Positions 54,201 through 61,924 of a DNA stretch of 64,000 nt are shown here, in pieces. Origin of the DNA: Curtobacterium sp. TC1 (GTDB taxonomy: Bacteria; Actinomycetota; Actinomycetes; Actinomycetales; Microbacteriaceae); assembly GCF_019844075.1 (NCBI RefSeq), contig NZ_CP081964.1:3596001-3660000 (forward strand), written 5' to 3'. Numbering within the stretch: position 1 is the first letter of the stretch; each line of letters begins with the position of its first letter. Below the pieces are notes generated by a model. It worked only from the letters and a program-made list of their open reading frames with translations. It was not told the DNA's origin and did not search any database. A program made the translations under genes and the position numbers.

Positions 54201-55622
54201 CTCTACGTCGTCGGTGCCCCGCGGAGCGGCCGGTCGCAGGTGCTCAGGACCCTCGCGGCAGCCATCGCCCGGAACACCTCGGCGGCCGACGTCCACGTGT
54301 ACGCACTCGACTGCGGCAACGGTGCGCTGCTGCCGATCCAGGCACTCCCGCACGCCGGCGCCGTCGTCCAGCGTGTCCAGACCGAACGAGCCCAGCGGCT
54401 GCTCACCAAGCTGGCCCAGGAGCTCGCCCGGCGCCAGCAGGTGCTGGCTGACGGCGGTTTCGCCAGCATCGTCGAGCAGCGTGCCGCTGCCGTCGTGCCG
54501 GCGGAACGCCTGCCGCACATCGTCTTCATGCTCGACCGCTGGGAGGGCTTCGTCGGCTCACTCGGCGAGCTCGACCACGGCGCTCCGACCGACCAGGTGA
54601 TGACGTTGCTCCGCGAAGGTGCCAGCGTCGGCATCCACCTGGTCGTCACCGGAGACCGACAGCTGCTCTCGAGTCGGATGGCCACCCTGGTGGAGGACAA
54701 GCTCGTCCTCCGGCTGTCGGACCGGGGCGACTACGGGCTGGCGTCGCTCAACCCGCGCAAGCTCCCGGAGCAGGTCTCCGACGGACGTGCGTTCGCCTCC
54801 GATTCCGCGACGGAGACACAGATCGCGCTGCTCGCCGCGGCCGGCACCGGGCAGTCGCAGGCAGCCGCCATCACGGCTCTCGCCACCTTCGCGACGGAAC
54901 GCGACCGGGCCGTCGAACGCAGCCGACGTCCCTTCCGCGTCGACCAGCTGTCCGGCCCGGTGCCGTTCGAGCGCGCGTGGGAGATGCGCGACGACGACGC
55001 CGGCCTGTTCGGCCTGGTCGGCATCGGCGGCGACGACCTCACCGCGATCGGGCCTGACCTGGCCACGGCCGGTTCGTTCGTCGTCGGGGGGCCCGCGAAG
55101 TCCGGACGCAGCGCCGTCCTGCTCTCGATGACCCGCTCGGTCCTGCGCGAGGGTGGCGAGGTCGTGCTCGTGACCCCGCGCCAGTCCCCGCTCCGGGGGC
55201 TGGCCGCGGAACCGGGTGTCCTGGCGGCGCACGAGGGTGCCGATCTGACCGAGGACGACCTCGCACCCCTGTTCGACGGGCAGCCCGGTCGACGCGTCCT
55301 GGTGATCGACGACGCCGAACTCGTCAAGGACGCCCCGGCGAAGAGCTGGCTGCAGGGGTTCGTCAAGCGTGCGGCCGACAACGGTCAGGCGATCGTCGCA
55401 GCTGGACTGACCGCCGAGTTCGGTGTCGGGTTCACCGGCTGGCAGGTCGACATGAAGCGCAACCGCTCGGGAGCGCTGCTCAGCCCCCAGGCGATCACCG
55501 AGGGCGACCTGCTCGGCATGCGTCTGCCGCGGAGCAGCATCGTCGAGCGCGTCCAGGTCGGTTCCGCGATCGTGCACCTGGGTGACGGCGAACTGGTCTC
55601 CGTCCAGGTCCCGACGCCCTGA
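51252..55622 (+). CDS. Type VII secretion FtsK/SpoIIIE-type ATPase with N-terminal FHA domain (EssC-like)
   Basis: A 1456-residue translocase motor. The N-terminus has a small beta domain (1-80), an FHA-like domain (about 88-185, VRIVGGPGAGTVVVLEAG, AHVGSAPDA), then two membrane helices (about 229-270) and a basic linker. Three FtsK-type ATPase domains follow. Domain 1 has the only canonical P-loop, GTTGSGKS at 647-654, with LIDYKGG and VIDEFASL (Walker B). Domains 2 and 3 have GAPRSGRS (from 988) and GPAKSGRS (from 1280), in which Arg replaces the catalytic Lys. FHA-2TM-three ATPases at this length is the EssC layout of Firmicutes rather than mycobacterial EccC. It should drive export of the WXG100 proteins upstream. 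Confidence 0.92.
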   Translation: MRLTFTASHLPSSASADFVVECDEDTLLGEIVEVVAKRLGQGATSIVDVAVDSVPTTPHARIGDGVLLEGARLTFGAPAPVLPLPGDLPSVRIVGGPGAGTVVVLEAGIAHVGSAPDATVPLPDRSAPEYAAILRLDLNRRFTITPTEGSTVLVDRSEVDDETPVEPGSIVTIGDTLLSVAVPDADRAAITLTAGGGSLDYTRPPRLLPEDHPSVFKLPAVPAQQSRRSIPIIAALAPLGMAAVMISIFHNVAYLAFGLMSPIIMFGNAWWDRRNGKKTHKQRVAEYEETKKAVEADALEAVVRYQRELRTSAPDPATVLDVALRRRARLWERRRTDPDYLTLRVGTADVPSGVVLEDPSALEHRRAVDKLAEDVPVIVDLGVQGVVGVAGRDEHTRHLTSWFVAQLAVLQSPRDTQFVVLTDARSADEWAWLRWIPQARPGFGQDAVIAIGNDAETLGARVAEVGQLIDARQRAVRESNTRGIPGPDIVVVLDGARRLRALPGLIRILKEGPAVGVRAICIEEEARLLPEECSVVVTVGPERIRVAAQRQATVTDVRPDRIPDGWFETVARAVAPMVDADDESDAGGLPTSSRLLDVMLLEPPTARAITGKWSVRPRTTEVVVGESLDGPFAFDLRKDGPHGLVAGTTGSGKSELLQTIVASLAATNTPEGMNFVLIDYKGGAAFRDFAPLPHTVGMVTDLDTHLVERALESLGAELRRREHLLADAAAKDIEDYLDRLGRGEPLPPMPRLLIVIDEFASLVRELPDFVTGLVNVAQRGRSLGIHLILATQRPTGVVSSDIRANTNLRIALRVTDSSESTDVIDAGDAAQIQKSTPGRGYIRLGAGALLPFQSGRVGGRRPGQSTQRKQVWAGAVSWSALGTAPPAPPKSEVQHTDERTDLQELVGAVTEAAAELGGPAPYRPWLDALPETLLFTDLNDRAWELDDSSATDARVGPLPFALQDFPGEQAQRVRSLDLDSDGHLYVVGAPRSGRSQVLRTLAAAIARNTSAADVHVYALDCGNGALLPIQALPHAGAVVQRVQTERAQRLLTKLAQELARRQQVLADGGFASIVEQRAAAVVPAERLPHIVFMLDRWEGFVGSLGELDHGAPTDQVMTLLREGASVGIHLVVTGDRQLLSSRMATLVEDKLVLRLSDRGDYGLASLNPRKLPEQVSDGRAFASDSATETQIALLAAAGTGQSQAAAITALATFATERDRAVERSRRPFRVDQLSGPVPFERAWEMRDDDAGLFGLVGIGGDDLTAIGPDLATAGSFVVGGPAKSGRSAVLLSMTRSVLREGGEVVLVTPRQSPLRGLAAEPGVLAAHEGADLTEDDLAPLFDGQPGRRVLVIDDAELVKDAPAKSWLQGFVKRAADNGQAIVAAGLTAEFGVGFTGWQVDMKRNRSGALLSPQAITEGDLLGMRLPRSSIVERVQVGSAIVHLGDGELVSVQVPTP

Positions 55623-55644
55623 GGGCGGGGAGTCGAGACGGTTT

Positions 55645-55684
55645 CTTGTCACACTGACAAGTACCGTGGTACGGTCGAGTCATG
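55645..55684 (+). promoter_or_regulatory. Leaderless, double-palindrome promoter of the NAD salvage operon
   Basis: CTTGTCA-CAC-TGACAAG (55645-55661) overlaps the -35 TTGTCA. ACCGT-GGT-ACGGT (55663-55675) overlaps the -10 TACGGT (55670-55675), 18 bp away. The -10 is 6 nt before the ATG at 55682, so transcription should begin on the start codon. The dyads are the likely binding sites of the NrtR-type repressor encoded by the third gene. Confidence 0.65.
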
Positions 55685-56533
55685 GCAGTCGAACTCAGCA
55701 CCTGGGACGTCCAGGGCAACCAGACGACACCGACGTTCTCCACCATGCGGTTCCCCGCCGGTGAAGCCCACGTCAAGGTCGCGAACGACACCGCCGAGCC
55801 GGGGGGCCTCACCGAGATCGCGACCCTGCGCGGCACGAACGGCGACGACCTCCTCATGCTCGGCATGTGGGCGGACGCCGTGCGGCAGCGTGGATCGAGG
55901 TCCGTCGCACTCGTCCCCTACCTGCCCGGTGCGCGGCAGGACCGCGGCCTGCCGTTCGGCGCGAAGGTCTACGCCGACGTCCTCAACGGCTTCCACCTCG
56001 ACCAGGTCATCGCGTTCGACCCGCACTCGCCGGTCATCGTCGGACTCGTCGACAACCTGACCGTCGTCACGAGCGAGCAGGTCGTCCGCGACGCGGTGGT
56101 CGGAACCCCCGAGCTGGACGGCGAGTCCGCGTACACCGGCATCATCGCCCCCGACAAGGGCGCAGTGCCCCGTGCCACCGCGGTCGCCGAGGCGTGCGGG
56201 CTGCCGCTCTACCGGGCCGAGAAGCACCGCAACCCCGACACCGGCAAGCTCGACGGCTTCACCTGCGAACCACTGCCCGACACCGGCCGGTTCCTGGTGG
56301 TCGACGACATCTGCGACGGCGGCGGCACGTTCATGGGCCTCGCGGGCTCGACGGGCCTGCCCAAGGAACGCCTCGGCCTCTGGGTCTCGCACGGCGTCTT
56401 CTCCGGCCGGGCAGCACAGCTCGCCGACCACTTCGGCGAGCTCGTCACCACCGACTCGTACCCCGCGCAGAACGCCATCGACGGCCTGCGCACGATCGCA
56501 CTCACCCCCTACCTGACGGAGCAGATCCGATGA
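55682..56533 (+). CDS. Ribose-phosphate pyrophosphokinase-like protein of NAD salvage
   Basis: A 283-residue phosphoribosyltransferase-fold protein related to PRPP synthetases. It has LVPYLPGARQDRG (ATP site), FDPHSPVIVGLVDN, and the PRPP-binding loop FLVVDDICDGGGTFMG. It is shorter than house-keeping Prs (about 310-330). Its gene overlaps that of nicotinamide phosphoribosyltransferase by 4 nt, and such pairs are known in NAD-salvage operons, where it supplies PRPP. It starts on a leaderless transcript under a palindromic operator. Confidence 0.88.
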   Translation: MAVELSTWDVQGNQTTPTFSTMRFPAGEAHVKVANDTAEPGGLTEIATLRGTNGDDLLMLGMWADAVRQRGSRSVALVPYLPGARQDRGLPFGAKVYADVLNGFHLDQVIAFDPHSPVIVGLVDNLTVVTSEQVVRDAVVGTPELDGESAYTGIIAPDKGAVPRATAVAEACGLPLYRAEKHRNPDTGKLDGFTCEPLPDTGRFLVVDDICDGGGTFMGLAGSTGLPKERLGLWVSHGVFSGRAAQLADHFGELVTTDSYPAQNAIDGLRTIALTPYLTEQIR

Positions 56534-58122
56534 CGCAGACCACGAGCACCACGACCGCCGACAGCCCCCGCACGACCACGGGGATCGAGCCGCGCATCAC
56601 CACGGCGAGTCCGATCGCGCCCCTGCTGGCCGTCGACGGCTACAAGCACTCGCACCGGCAGGTCTACCCGGCCGGCACCACCCGCATCCTGATCAACTGG
56701 ACGAACCGGTCGAACGCGCACATGCCCGAGTCGACGCACGCCGTGGTCTTCGGGCTGCAGGCGTTCATCCAGCGCTCGCTCGTCGAAGCCTGGGCGCCGT
56801 TCTTCGCCGCCGACGAAGACGAGGTCGTCCGGCTGTTCGACGAAGCGCTGCAGAGCTACTTCGGCCCGAACCACATCGGCACCGACCACGTCCGGGCCCT
56901 GCACCGCCTCGGCTACCTGCCCCTCGAGATCCGTGCGCTGCCCGAGGGCACCCTCGCGCCGATCGGCGTCGCGACCCTGACCGTCGAGAACACCATCGAC
57001 GAGTTCTACTGGCTGCCCAACTACATCGAGACCGCACTGTCGGCCTCGATCTGGCACCCGTCGACGGTCGCCACGAAGGCGCTCGAGTACCGCGACCTGA
57101 TGGAGGACTGGGCTGCCCGCACCGGCGCGGTCCCGGCCGGCATCGACTTCGCCGCGCACGACTTCTCGTTCCGTGGGCAGTCGAGCATCGAGTCGGCGGC
57201 CGCCGGCGGCGCCGGCCACCTCCTGTCGTTCCTCGGCACCGACTCGATGCCGTCGCTCGACTTCATCGACCGCTACTACCCGGGCGACAACGGTTGGGTG
57301 GCCGCGAGCGTGCCCGCCACCGAGCACAGCGTGATGTGCGTCCGCGGCGCCGACGGGGAGCTGGCGACCTTCGAACAGATCCTCGACGTGTACCCGACGG
57401 GCATCGTCTCGGCGGTCAGTGACGGCTTCGACCTGTTCAAGGTCATCACCGAGACCCTGCCGCAGCTGAAGGACCGCATCACCGGTCGCGACGGCAAGCT
57501 CGTCATCCGCCCCGACTCGGGCGACCCGGTCGACATCGTCACCGGCACCGTGCACGGTGTCGACGAGGCCGAACTGTTCGCCACCGACCGCAGCCACGAG
57601 CAGAAGGGCGTCGTCGAACTGCTCGACGAGATCTTCGGGCACACCGTGAACGAGCAGGGCTTCAAGGTCCTCGACCAGCACATCGGCGTCATCTACGGCG
57701 ACAGCATCACGCTCGACCGTGCCCGTCGCATCTACGAGCGCTTGGCCGCCAAGGGGTACTCGAGCGACAACATCGTGCTCGGCATCGGTTCGTACACGTA
57801 CCAGTACATGACCCGCGACAACCTCGGCAGCGCGGTCAAGGCCACGTGGGCACTCGTCGACGGCGAGCCCGTCGACATCCAGAAGGACCCGAAGACCGGC
57901 AGCGGCAAGAAGAGCGCGAAGGGCCGCATCGCCCTGCACCGCGACGAGACCGGTGAGATCCGGCAGACGGACCAGGCCACAGCGGACGACGAGGCGACCA
58001 GCCTGCTCCAGCCGGTGTGGGTTGACGGACGTTTCACGCGCCTCCAGTCCTTCGCCGACGTCCGCCAGACGCTCCGCCACGAGCGCACGGCCCGAGCCAC
58101 CCGCCGGGCGGCCACCGCGTGA
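56530..58122 (+). CDS. nadV: Nicotinamide phosphoribosyltransferase (NadV/NAMPT type)
   Basis: A 530-residue enzyme that makes nicotinamide mononucleotide from nicotinamide and PRPP. Conserved segments: LAVDGYKHSHRQVYPAGTT (start of the catalytic fold), AAHDFSFRGQSS, VPATEHSVMC with the catalytic His, VSDGFDLFKVI, LVIRPDSGDP and GIGSYTYQYMTRDN. It is the NAMPT/NadV type rather than nicotinate PncB. The first 30 residues are Thr-rich and outside the fold. It is co-translated with the PRPP synthetase-like and regulator genes. Confidence 0.93.
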   Translation: MTQTTSTTTADSPRTTTGIEPRITTASPIAPLLAVDGYKHSHRQVYPAGTTRILINWTNRSNAHMPESTHAVVFGLQAFIQRSLVEAWAPFFAADEDEVVRLFDEALQSYFGPNHIGTDHVRALHRLGYLPLEIRALPEGTLAPIGVATLTVENTIDEFYWLPNYIETALSASIWHPSTVATKALEYRDLMEDWAARTGAVPAGIDFAAHDFSFRGQSSIESAAAGGAGHLLSFLGTDSMPSLDFIDRYYPGDNGWVAASVPATEHSVMCVRGADGELATFEQILDVYPTGIVSAVSDGFDLFKVITETLPQLKDRITGRDGKLVIRPDSGDPVDIVTGTVHGVDEAELFATDRSHEQKGVVELLDEIFGHTVNEQGFKVLDQHIGVIYGDSITLDRARRIYERLAAKGYSSDNIVLGIGSYTYQYMTRDNLGSAVKATWALVDGEPVDIQKDPKTGSGKKSAKGRIALHRDETGEIRQTDQATADDEATSLLQPVWVDGRFTRLQSFADVRQTLRHERTARATRRAATA

Positions 58123-58781
58123 ACGACGCCGCAGCGGCGGTCCGCGACCAACCGCTCATCGCGATCGACGTCGTCCCGATGTCGTTCACGACGGCGGGCG
58201 GTCTCCGGGTCGCCACGGCGCGGCGGGCGTACGCACCGTACGCCGGAGAGCAGGCCCTCCCCGGCGTGCTCCTCGACGGCACCGAGATCCTCGCCGACGG
58301 TGCACGGCGCGCCCTGCGGGCCAAGACCGGGGTCGGCCCGACGGCGGTGCACCACCTCGCACAGGTCGGCGCGTTCGACGGACCCGACCGCGATCCGCGG
58401 AGCGCCGCGATCAGCATCGCGTTCCTCGCGGTCATCGACCCGGCAGCGGACTCCGACGCGACGTGGCACGACGTCAGCTCGCTGCCGCTCGGCCTGCCGC
58501 TCGGCCTGCCGTTCGACCACGACCGGATCGTCGACGCAGCCCTCGAGCGCGCCCGGGTACTCCTCTGGTCCGACCTGCCGTTCACACGAGCACTGCTCGG
58601 CGACCCCTTCACCACGGCCGATGCCGCTCGGCTGCGGATCGCGCTGACGGGGACGACACCGGACCCGGGCAACCTCAACCGGACGCTCCGCACGAACACC
58701 GCGCTTGCGCGGGTCGATGCCACGGCGAGCGCGGGGCCGCGGGGTGGGCGTCCCCCGGCAGCCTGGACGTGGCAGGACTGA
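58119..58781 (+). CDS. nrtR: NrtR-type transcriptional repressor (inactive Nudix domain plus winged helix)
   Basis: A 220-residue protein. The Nudix-like domain (about 10-140) retains the fold, but its Nudix box reads LADGARRALRAKTGV, so the metal-binding Glu residues of REUxEE are replaced by Arg, Ala and Lys and it cannot hydrolyse. The C-terminal domain (about 150-220) is a winged helix with GDPFTTADAARLRIAL, NLNRTLRTN and GPRGGRPPAAW, typical of NrtR. NrtR proteins sense ADP-ribose or other NAD intermediates and repress NAD-salvage genes. The GTG overlaps the nadV stop, so it is autoregulated with its targets. Confidence 0.9.
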   Translation: MNDAAAAVRDQPLIAIDVVPMSFTTAGGLRVATARRAYAPYAGEQALPGVLLDGTEILADGARRALRAKTGVGPTAVHHLAQVGAFDGPDRDPRSAAISIAFLAVIDPAADSDATWHDVSSLPLGLPLGLPFDHDRIVDAALERARVLLWSDLPFTRALLGDPFTTADAARLRIALTGTTPDPGNLNRTLRTNTALARVDATASAGPRGGRPPAAWTWQD

Positions 58782-58799
58782 GCACGGTTGGGTGGACGC

Positions 58800-59435
58800 A
58801 TGTCCTCCTCCCTGTCCGGTGACGACTCCCTGCACCTGCCCGAGTTCGATGCACCCCCGGCGTCACCGCTCGACCTCGCGCAGCAATGGCTCGACGCTGC
58901 GGACGAGCGCGACGTCTCCGAGCCGATGTCGATGACCCTCGCCACGGCCGGGGCGGACGGTCGAGTGTCCGCCCGCACGGTCGACGTGAAGCGACTCGAC
59001 GACCGCGGGCTCGTGTTCGGCACATCGACGCTCAGCCCGAAGGGTCGTCAGCTCGCCGAGAACCCACACGCGGCGCTGCAGGTCTACTGGCGCGAGACGA
59101 TGCAGCAGCTCCGGTTCGAGGGCCGGGCGGTGCAGCTGTCCGACGACGAATCAGACGCGCTGTTCGCCGACCGCTCACCGAAGTCCCGTGCGGCCACCGC
59201 CATCGCTGACCAGTCCGCCGTGCTCGAACCGCGGACGCTGCAGGACCTGATCGACGACGCGAACGTGCTGCTCGACGAGTCCGACGACGCCGTTCCACGG
59301 CCGGCTGGGTGGGTGGCGTGGCGGCTCGAGCCCGACGTCGTGGAGTTCTGGCACGGCAGTCGCGACCGGATGCACCGCCGCCTGCAGTACGTGCTCGCCG
59401 AGGGCGTCTGGTCGGCCACCCGCCTGCAGCCGTAG
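58800..59435 (+). CDS. pdxH: Pyridoxamine 5'-phosphate oxidase
   Basis: A 211-residue FMN enzyme oxidising pyridoxine or pyridoxamine phosphate to pyridoxal phosphate. It has DVSEPMSMTLATAGADGRVS, the FMN/phosphate motif VDVKRLDDRGLVFGT, NPHAALQVYW, and a C-terminal segment VEFWHGSRDRMHRRLQY with the conserved R-x-H. GGTGG five bases upstream supports this ATG over an in-frame TTG 12 nt earlier. It follows nrtR by 18 bp and may share its transcript. Confidence 0.88.
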   Translation: MSSSLSGDDSLHLPEFDAPPASPLDLAQQWLDAADERDVSEPMSMTLATAGADGRVSARTVDVKRLDDRGLVFGTSTLSPKGRQLAENPHAALQVYWRETMQQLRFEGRAVQLSDDESDALFADRSPKSRAATAIADQSAVLEPRTLQDLIDDANVLLDESDDAVPRPAGWVAWRLEPDVVEFWHGSRDRMHRRLQYVLAEGVWSATRLQP

Positions 59436-59468
59436 TCGAGTCGGCCCCGCGCCCCGCACCCCGCACCC

Positions 59469-59530
59469 CGCACAACCAAAGTGCACTCGAACCGCGGGAT
59501 TCCGCGGCGCGAGTGCACTTTGGTTGTGCG
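59469..59530. terminator. Long bidirectional hairpin between pdxH and the siderophore operon
   Basis: Perfect 21-bp arms (59469-59489 and 59510-59530) enclose a 20-nt loop that itself folds through CCGCGG-GATT-CCGCGG. It lies between convergent genes, 33 bp past pdxH and 18 bp past the siderophore synthetase stop. Confidence 0.8.
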
Positions 59531-59548
59531 AGTGGGAGCGGAACCGGC

Positions 59549-61924
59549 CTACCGCCCGATCGGGTTCGCCATCGCCCCCGCCCGGATGAGCGACGCCGAT
59601 TGGTCCGCCAGGTCGACCATCGACAGGGTGTTCCGTAGCTGCAACCGGTTCAGACACGAGTGCTCGAACGTCGGTACCCGCAGGTCCAACGGTCGGCGGC
59701 GGTCCGGGTGTGCAGCGGCGTGCGCGTCGATGCACTCCCCCACGACCTCCCAGAACCGGCCCTCGGGCAGGACCCCGTCGTCGTCGAGGATCGCGGCGAC
59801 GAACCGCAGCACCCCGTCGAACACGTCGGTGAACACGGCGAGCGCTGCTTCGTCGTCGGACACCGGGTGCACGATCCGGTCGATGTCGGCCGGCACCGGG
59901 CGGTCGTCGTGCCGCCCGAGCACCGCCGCCTCTTCCCCGATGTCCTTCATCACGGCACGGACGACGGCGCCGTCGCGCACGACGAGCACGAGGTTCTCGC
60001 CGTGCGGCATGAACACCAGGTCGTGCACGGTCAGGCAGTGCACGACGGGCAGCAGGTACGCGTCGAGCCAGCGCCGCACCCACGCGTCGGCGGGTAGCCC
60101 CGACGCCTCGATCAGCGCGGAGACGACGGCGTCGCCCGAGGCATCTCGGTGCAGCAGCGCCGCCATCGTCAGCAGTCGCTCGCCGTCCGTCACCCGCGGC
60201 AGCGGGCTCTCCCGCCACAGTGCCGCGAGCATCTTCCGCTGCGGCGAGGACACGTCGACCCGGTGGTACGCGTCGCCGGTGTACCCGATGGCGGCGTGCT
60301 CCCGGAGCACCGAGAACCCGACGGACGCGAGTGTCGGGTCCGCGGAGACGATCGACGCGACCCAGTCGTTCACGGCCGGGGTGTTCCGCATGTACGCGGG
60401 CGACATCCCCCGCAGGAAGCCCATGTTCTGCACGGCGAGCGCCGTCTTCACGTACGAGCGCGTCGGATCGGTTCGGTTGAACGCGGTGCGGATGGACTGC
60501 TGCGGCTGGTACTCGTCCGGCCCCTCGCCGAGGTCGACCAGGTCCTGGCGTCCCAGGTCGGGCGCGAAGGTCACGGCGATGCGGTGCTGCCACTGCCAGG
60601 GGTGCACGGGGAGCCACACGTAGTCGTCGGGGTCGAGCCCGCGACGCTCCAGCGTGGAGCGGAACCCGGCCACGACCGTCTCGGAGAGCTCCGACTCCCA
60701 GTGCGCCTGCTCGGTCCGGTCGGCGGCGAGTGCCAGGTGCGTGTGCGAGCGTCGGGCGGCGAGCCACCGGTAGCGGAACCGGCCGCCGGACTCCGGCGCG
60801 AAGGCCCGGTACTCGTCGAGCCCGAACCCGATCCGCCCGTTCGCGGCGACGAAGGCCGGGTGCCCTTCGGTCATCGCCGACTCGACGTCCTGGAAGGACG
60901 CGGTGACGCCGGCGACGCCGCCGTCGGACCGCCCGCGCGCCAACTGCGCGGCCGAGGGCCCACCCCGCCGGTGCTTCGCGGCGGCGCTCGCCAGGGTCGA
61001 GGCGATCTCCTCCAGGTACGTGCCGAGCAGCTCGTCCGGGATCCCGAGCACGTCGCGCAGTTCGAGTACGAGGTCCTGGGCGCTGAGCGCGACCGGGGCA
61101 CCGCCGCGGGTCCGCGTGAGCGAGGCCTCGTCGATCGACCAGTGCTCGAGCACGTGCTGCCGCGCTCGGAACCGGTAGGTGGAGTCACCCGCGTCCAACC
61201 GCCAGCCGTCGCCGTCCTGCGTGGGCGCGATCAGCCGCTCGTGCGTGAACTCCGCGATGGCCTTCGCGACGAGGTGCCGCTCAGCGGGTTCCAGGTGCTC
61301 GGGCCGCAGGTGCGCGGCCGGCCCGTCGACGTCGGACACACCGATGCGGTCGGTCTCGAGGACCGACAACAGCGCCCGCTTGCCGTCGACGTCGACCGCT
61401 CGCAACGCGCGGAACCCGACCTCGGCGTTCTTCGCCTGCACCGCGGTGTTCCGCACGTCCGGTTCGACGACGATCCGACGTGCCCCGAGGGCGTCGCGGC
61501 AGTGCTCGACGACGGCGCGCATCACGGCGCTCGTCAGTCCGTGCACGCGGCCCCCGGCCGGCACCGGCGCGACGAGCAGGTGCATGCCGACGTCGCCGGG
61601 CTCCGCCGCCCACACGTCGGTGAGCAGGACGGCCGAGGGGTCGTAGGTCTCGGCCAGGAAGCACGGTTCGCGGTCGCGGCGGCCGAGCCACGCGGCCTGC
61701 GCCGGGTCCGCCTGCACGCCGGTCAGGTAGTCCCGGACGCCGTCCACGTCGAGGTCGCCCATCTCCCACCACGACGACGCGGGGTGGGCGAGCCACGACT
61801 GGACGACGGCGGCGTCGCGGTCCGGGTCCACGGGTTCGACGGTCAGGAGGCCCGGAGCGGCTCCGGTGGACACCGTCGCCTCGGGCGCACCGGCCGGTGC
61901 AGTGCTCGTCACATCGGCGCTCAT
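59549..61924 (-). CDS. Fused siderophore acyltransferase and NIS synthetase (DesC-DesD type)
   Basis: A 791-residue two-domain protein. The N-terminal 200 residues are a GNAT acyltransferase of the siderophore type (SSWWEMGDLDVDGVRDYL, GDVGMHLLVAPVPAGGR, then ARRIVVEPDVRNTAVQAKN), which acylates N-hydroxycadaverine. The remaining 590 are an IucA/IucC synthetase that condenses and cyclises the hydroxamate units with ATP (GHPAFVAANGRIGFGLDEY, LPVHPWQWQHRI, QNMGFLRGMSPAYM, VFMPHGENLVLV). In Streptomyces these are separate proteins, DesC and DesD. The ATG overlaps the desB stop by 4 nt. Last gene of the operon, ending at a long hairpin. Confidence 0.9.
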   Translation of the reverse strand: MSADVTSTAPAGAPEATVSTGAAPGLLTVEPVDPDRDAAVVQSWLAHPASSWWEMGDLDVDGVRDYLTGVQADPAQAAWLGRRDREPCFLAETYDPSAVLLTDVWAAEPGDVGMHLLVAPVPAGGRVHGLTSAVMRAVVEHCRDALGARRIVVEPDVRNTAVQAKNAEVGFRALRAVDVDGKRALLSVLETDRIGVSDVDGPAAHLRPEHLEPAERHLVAKAIAEFTHERLIAPTQDGDGWRLDAGDSTYRFRARQHVLEHWSIDEASLTRTRGGAPVALSAQDLVLELRDVLGIPDELLGTYLEEIASTLASAAAKHRRGGPSAAQLARGRSDGGVAGVTASFQDVESAMTEGHPAFVAANGRIGFGLDEYRAFAPESGGRFRYRWLAARRSHTHLALAADRTEQAHWESELSETVVAGFRSTLERRGLDPDDYVWLPVHPWQWQHRIAVTFAPDLGRQDLVDLGEGPDEYQPQQSIRTAFNRTDPTRSYVKTALAVQNMGFLRGMSPAYMRNTPAVNDWVASIVSADPTLASVGFSVLREHAAIGYTGDAYHRVDVSSPQRKMLAALWRESPLPRVTDGERLLTMAALLHRDASGDAVVSALIEASGLPADAWVRRWLDAYLLPVVHCLTVHDLVFMPHGENLVLVVRDGAVVRAVMKDIGEEAAVLGRHDDRPVPADIDRIVHPVSDDEAALAVFTDVFDGVLRFVAAILDDDGVLPEGRFWEVVGECIDAHAAAHPDRRRPLDLRVPTFEHSCLNRLQLRNTLSMVDLADQSASLIRAGAMANPIGR

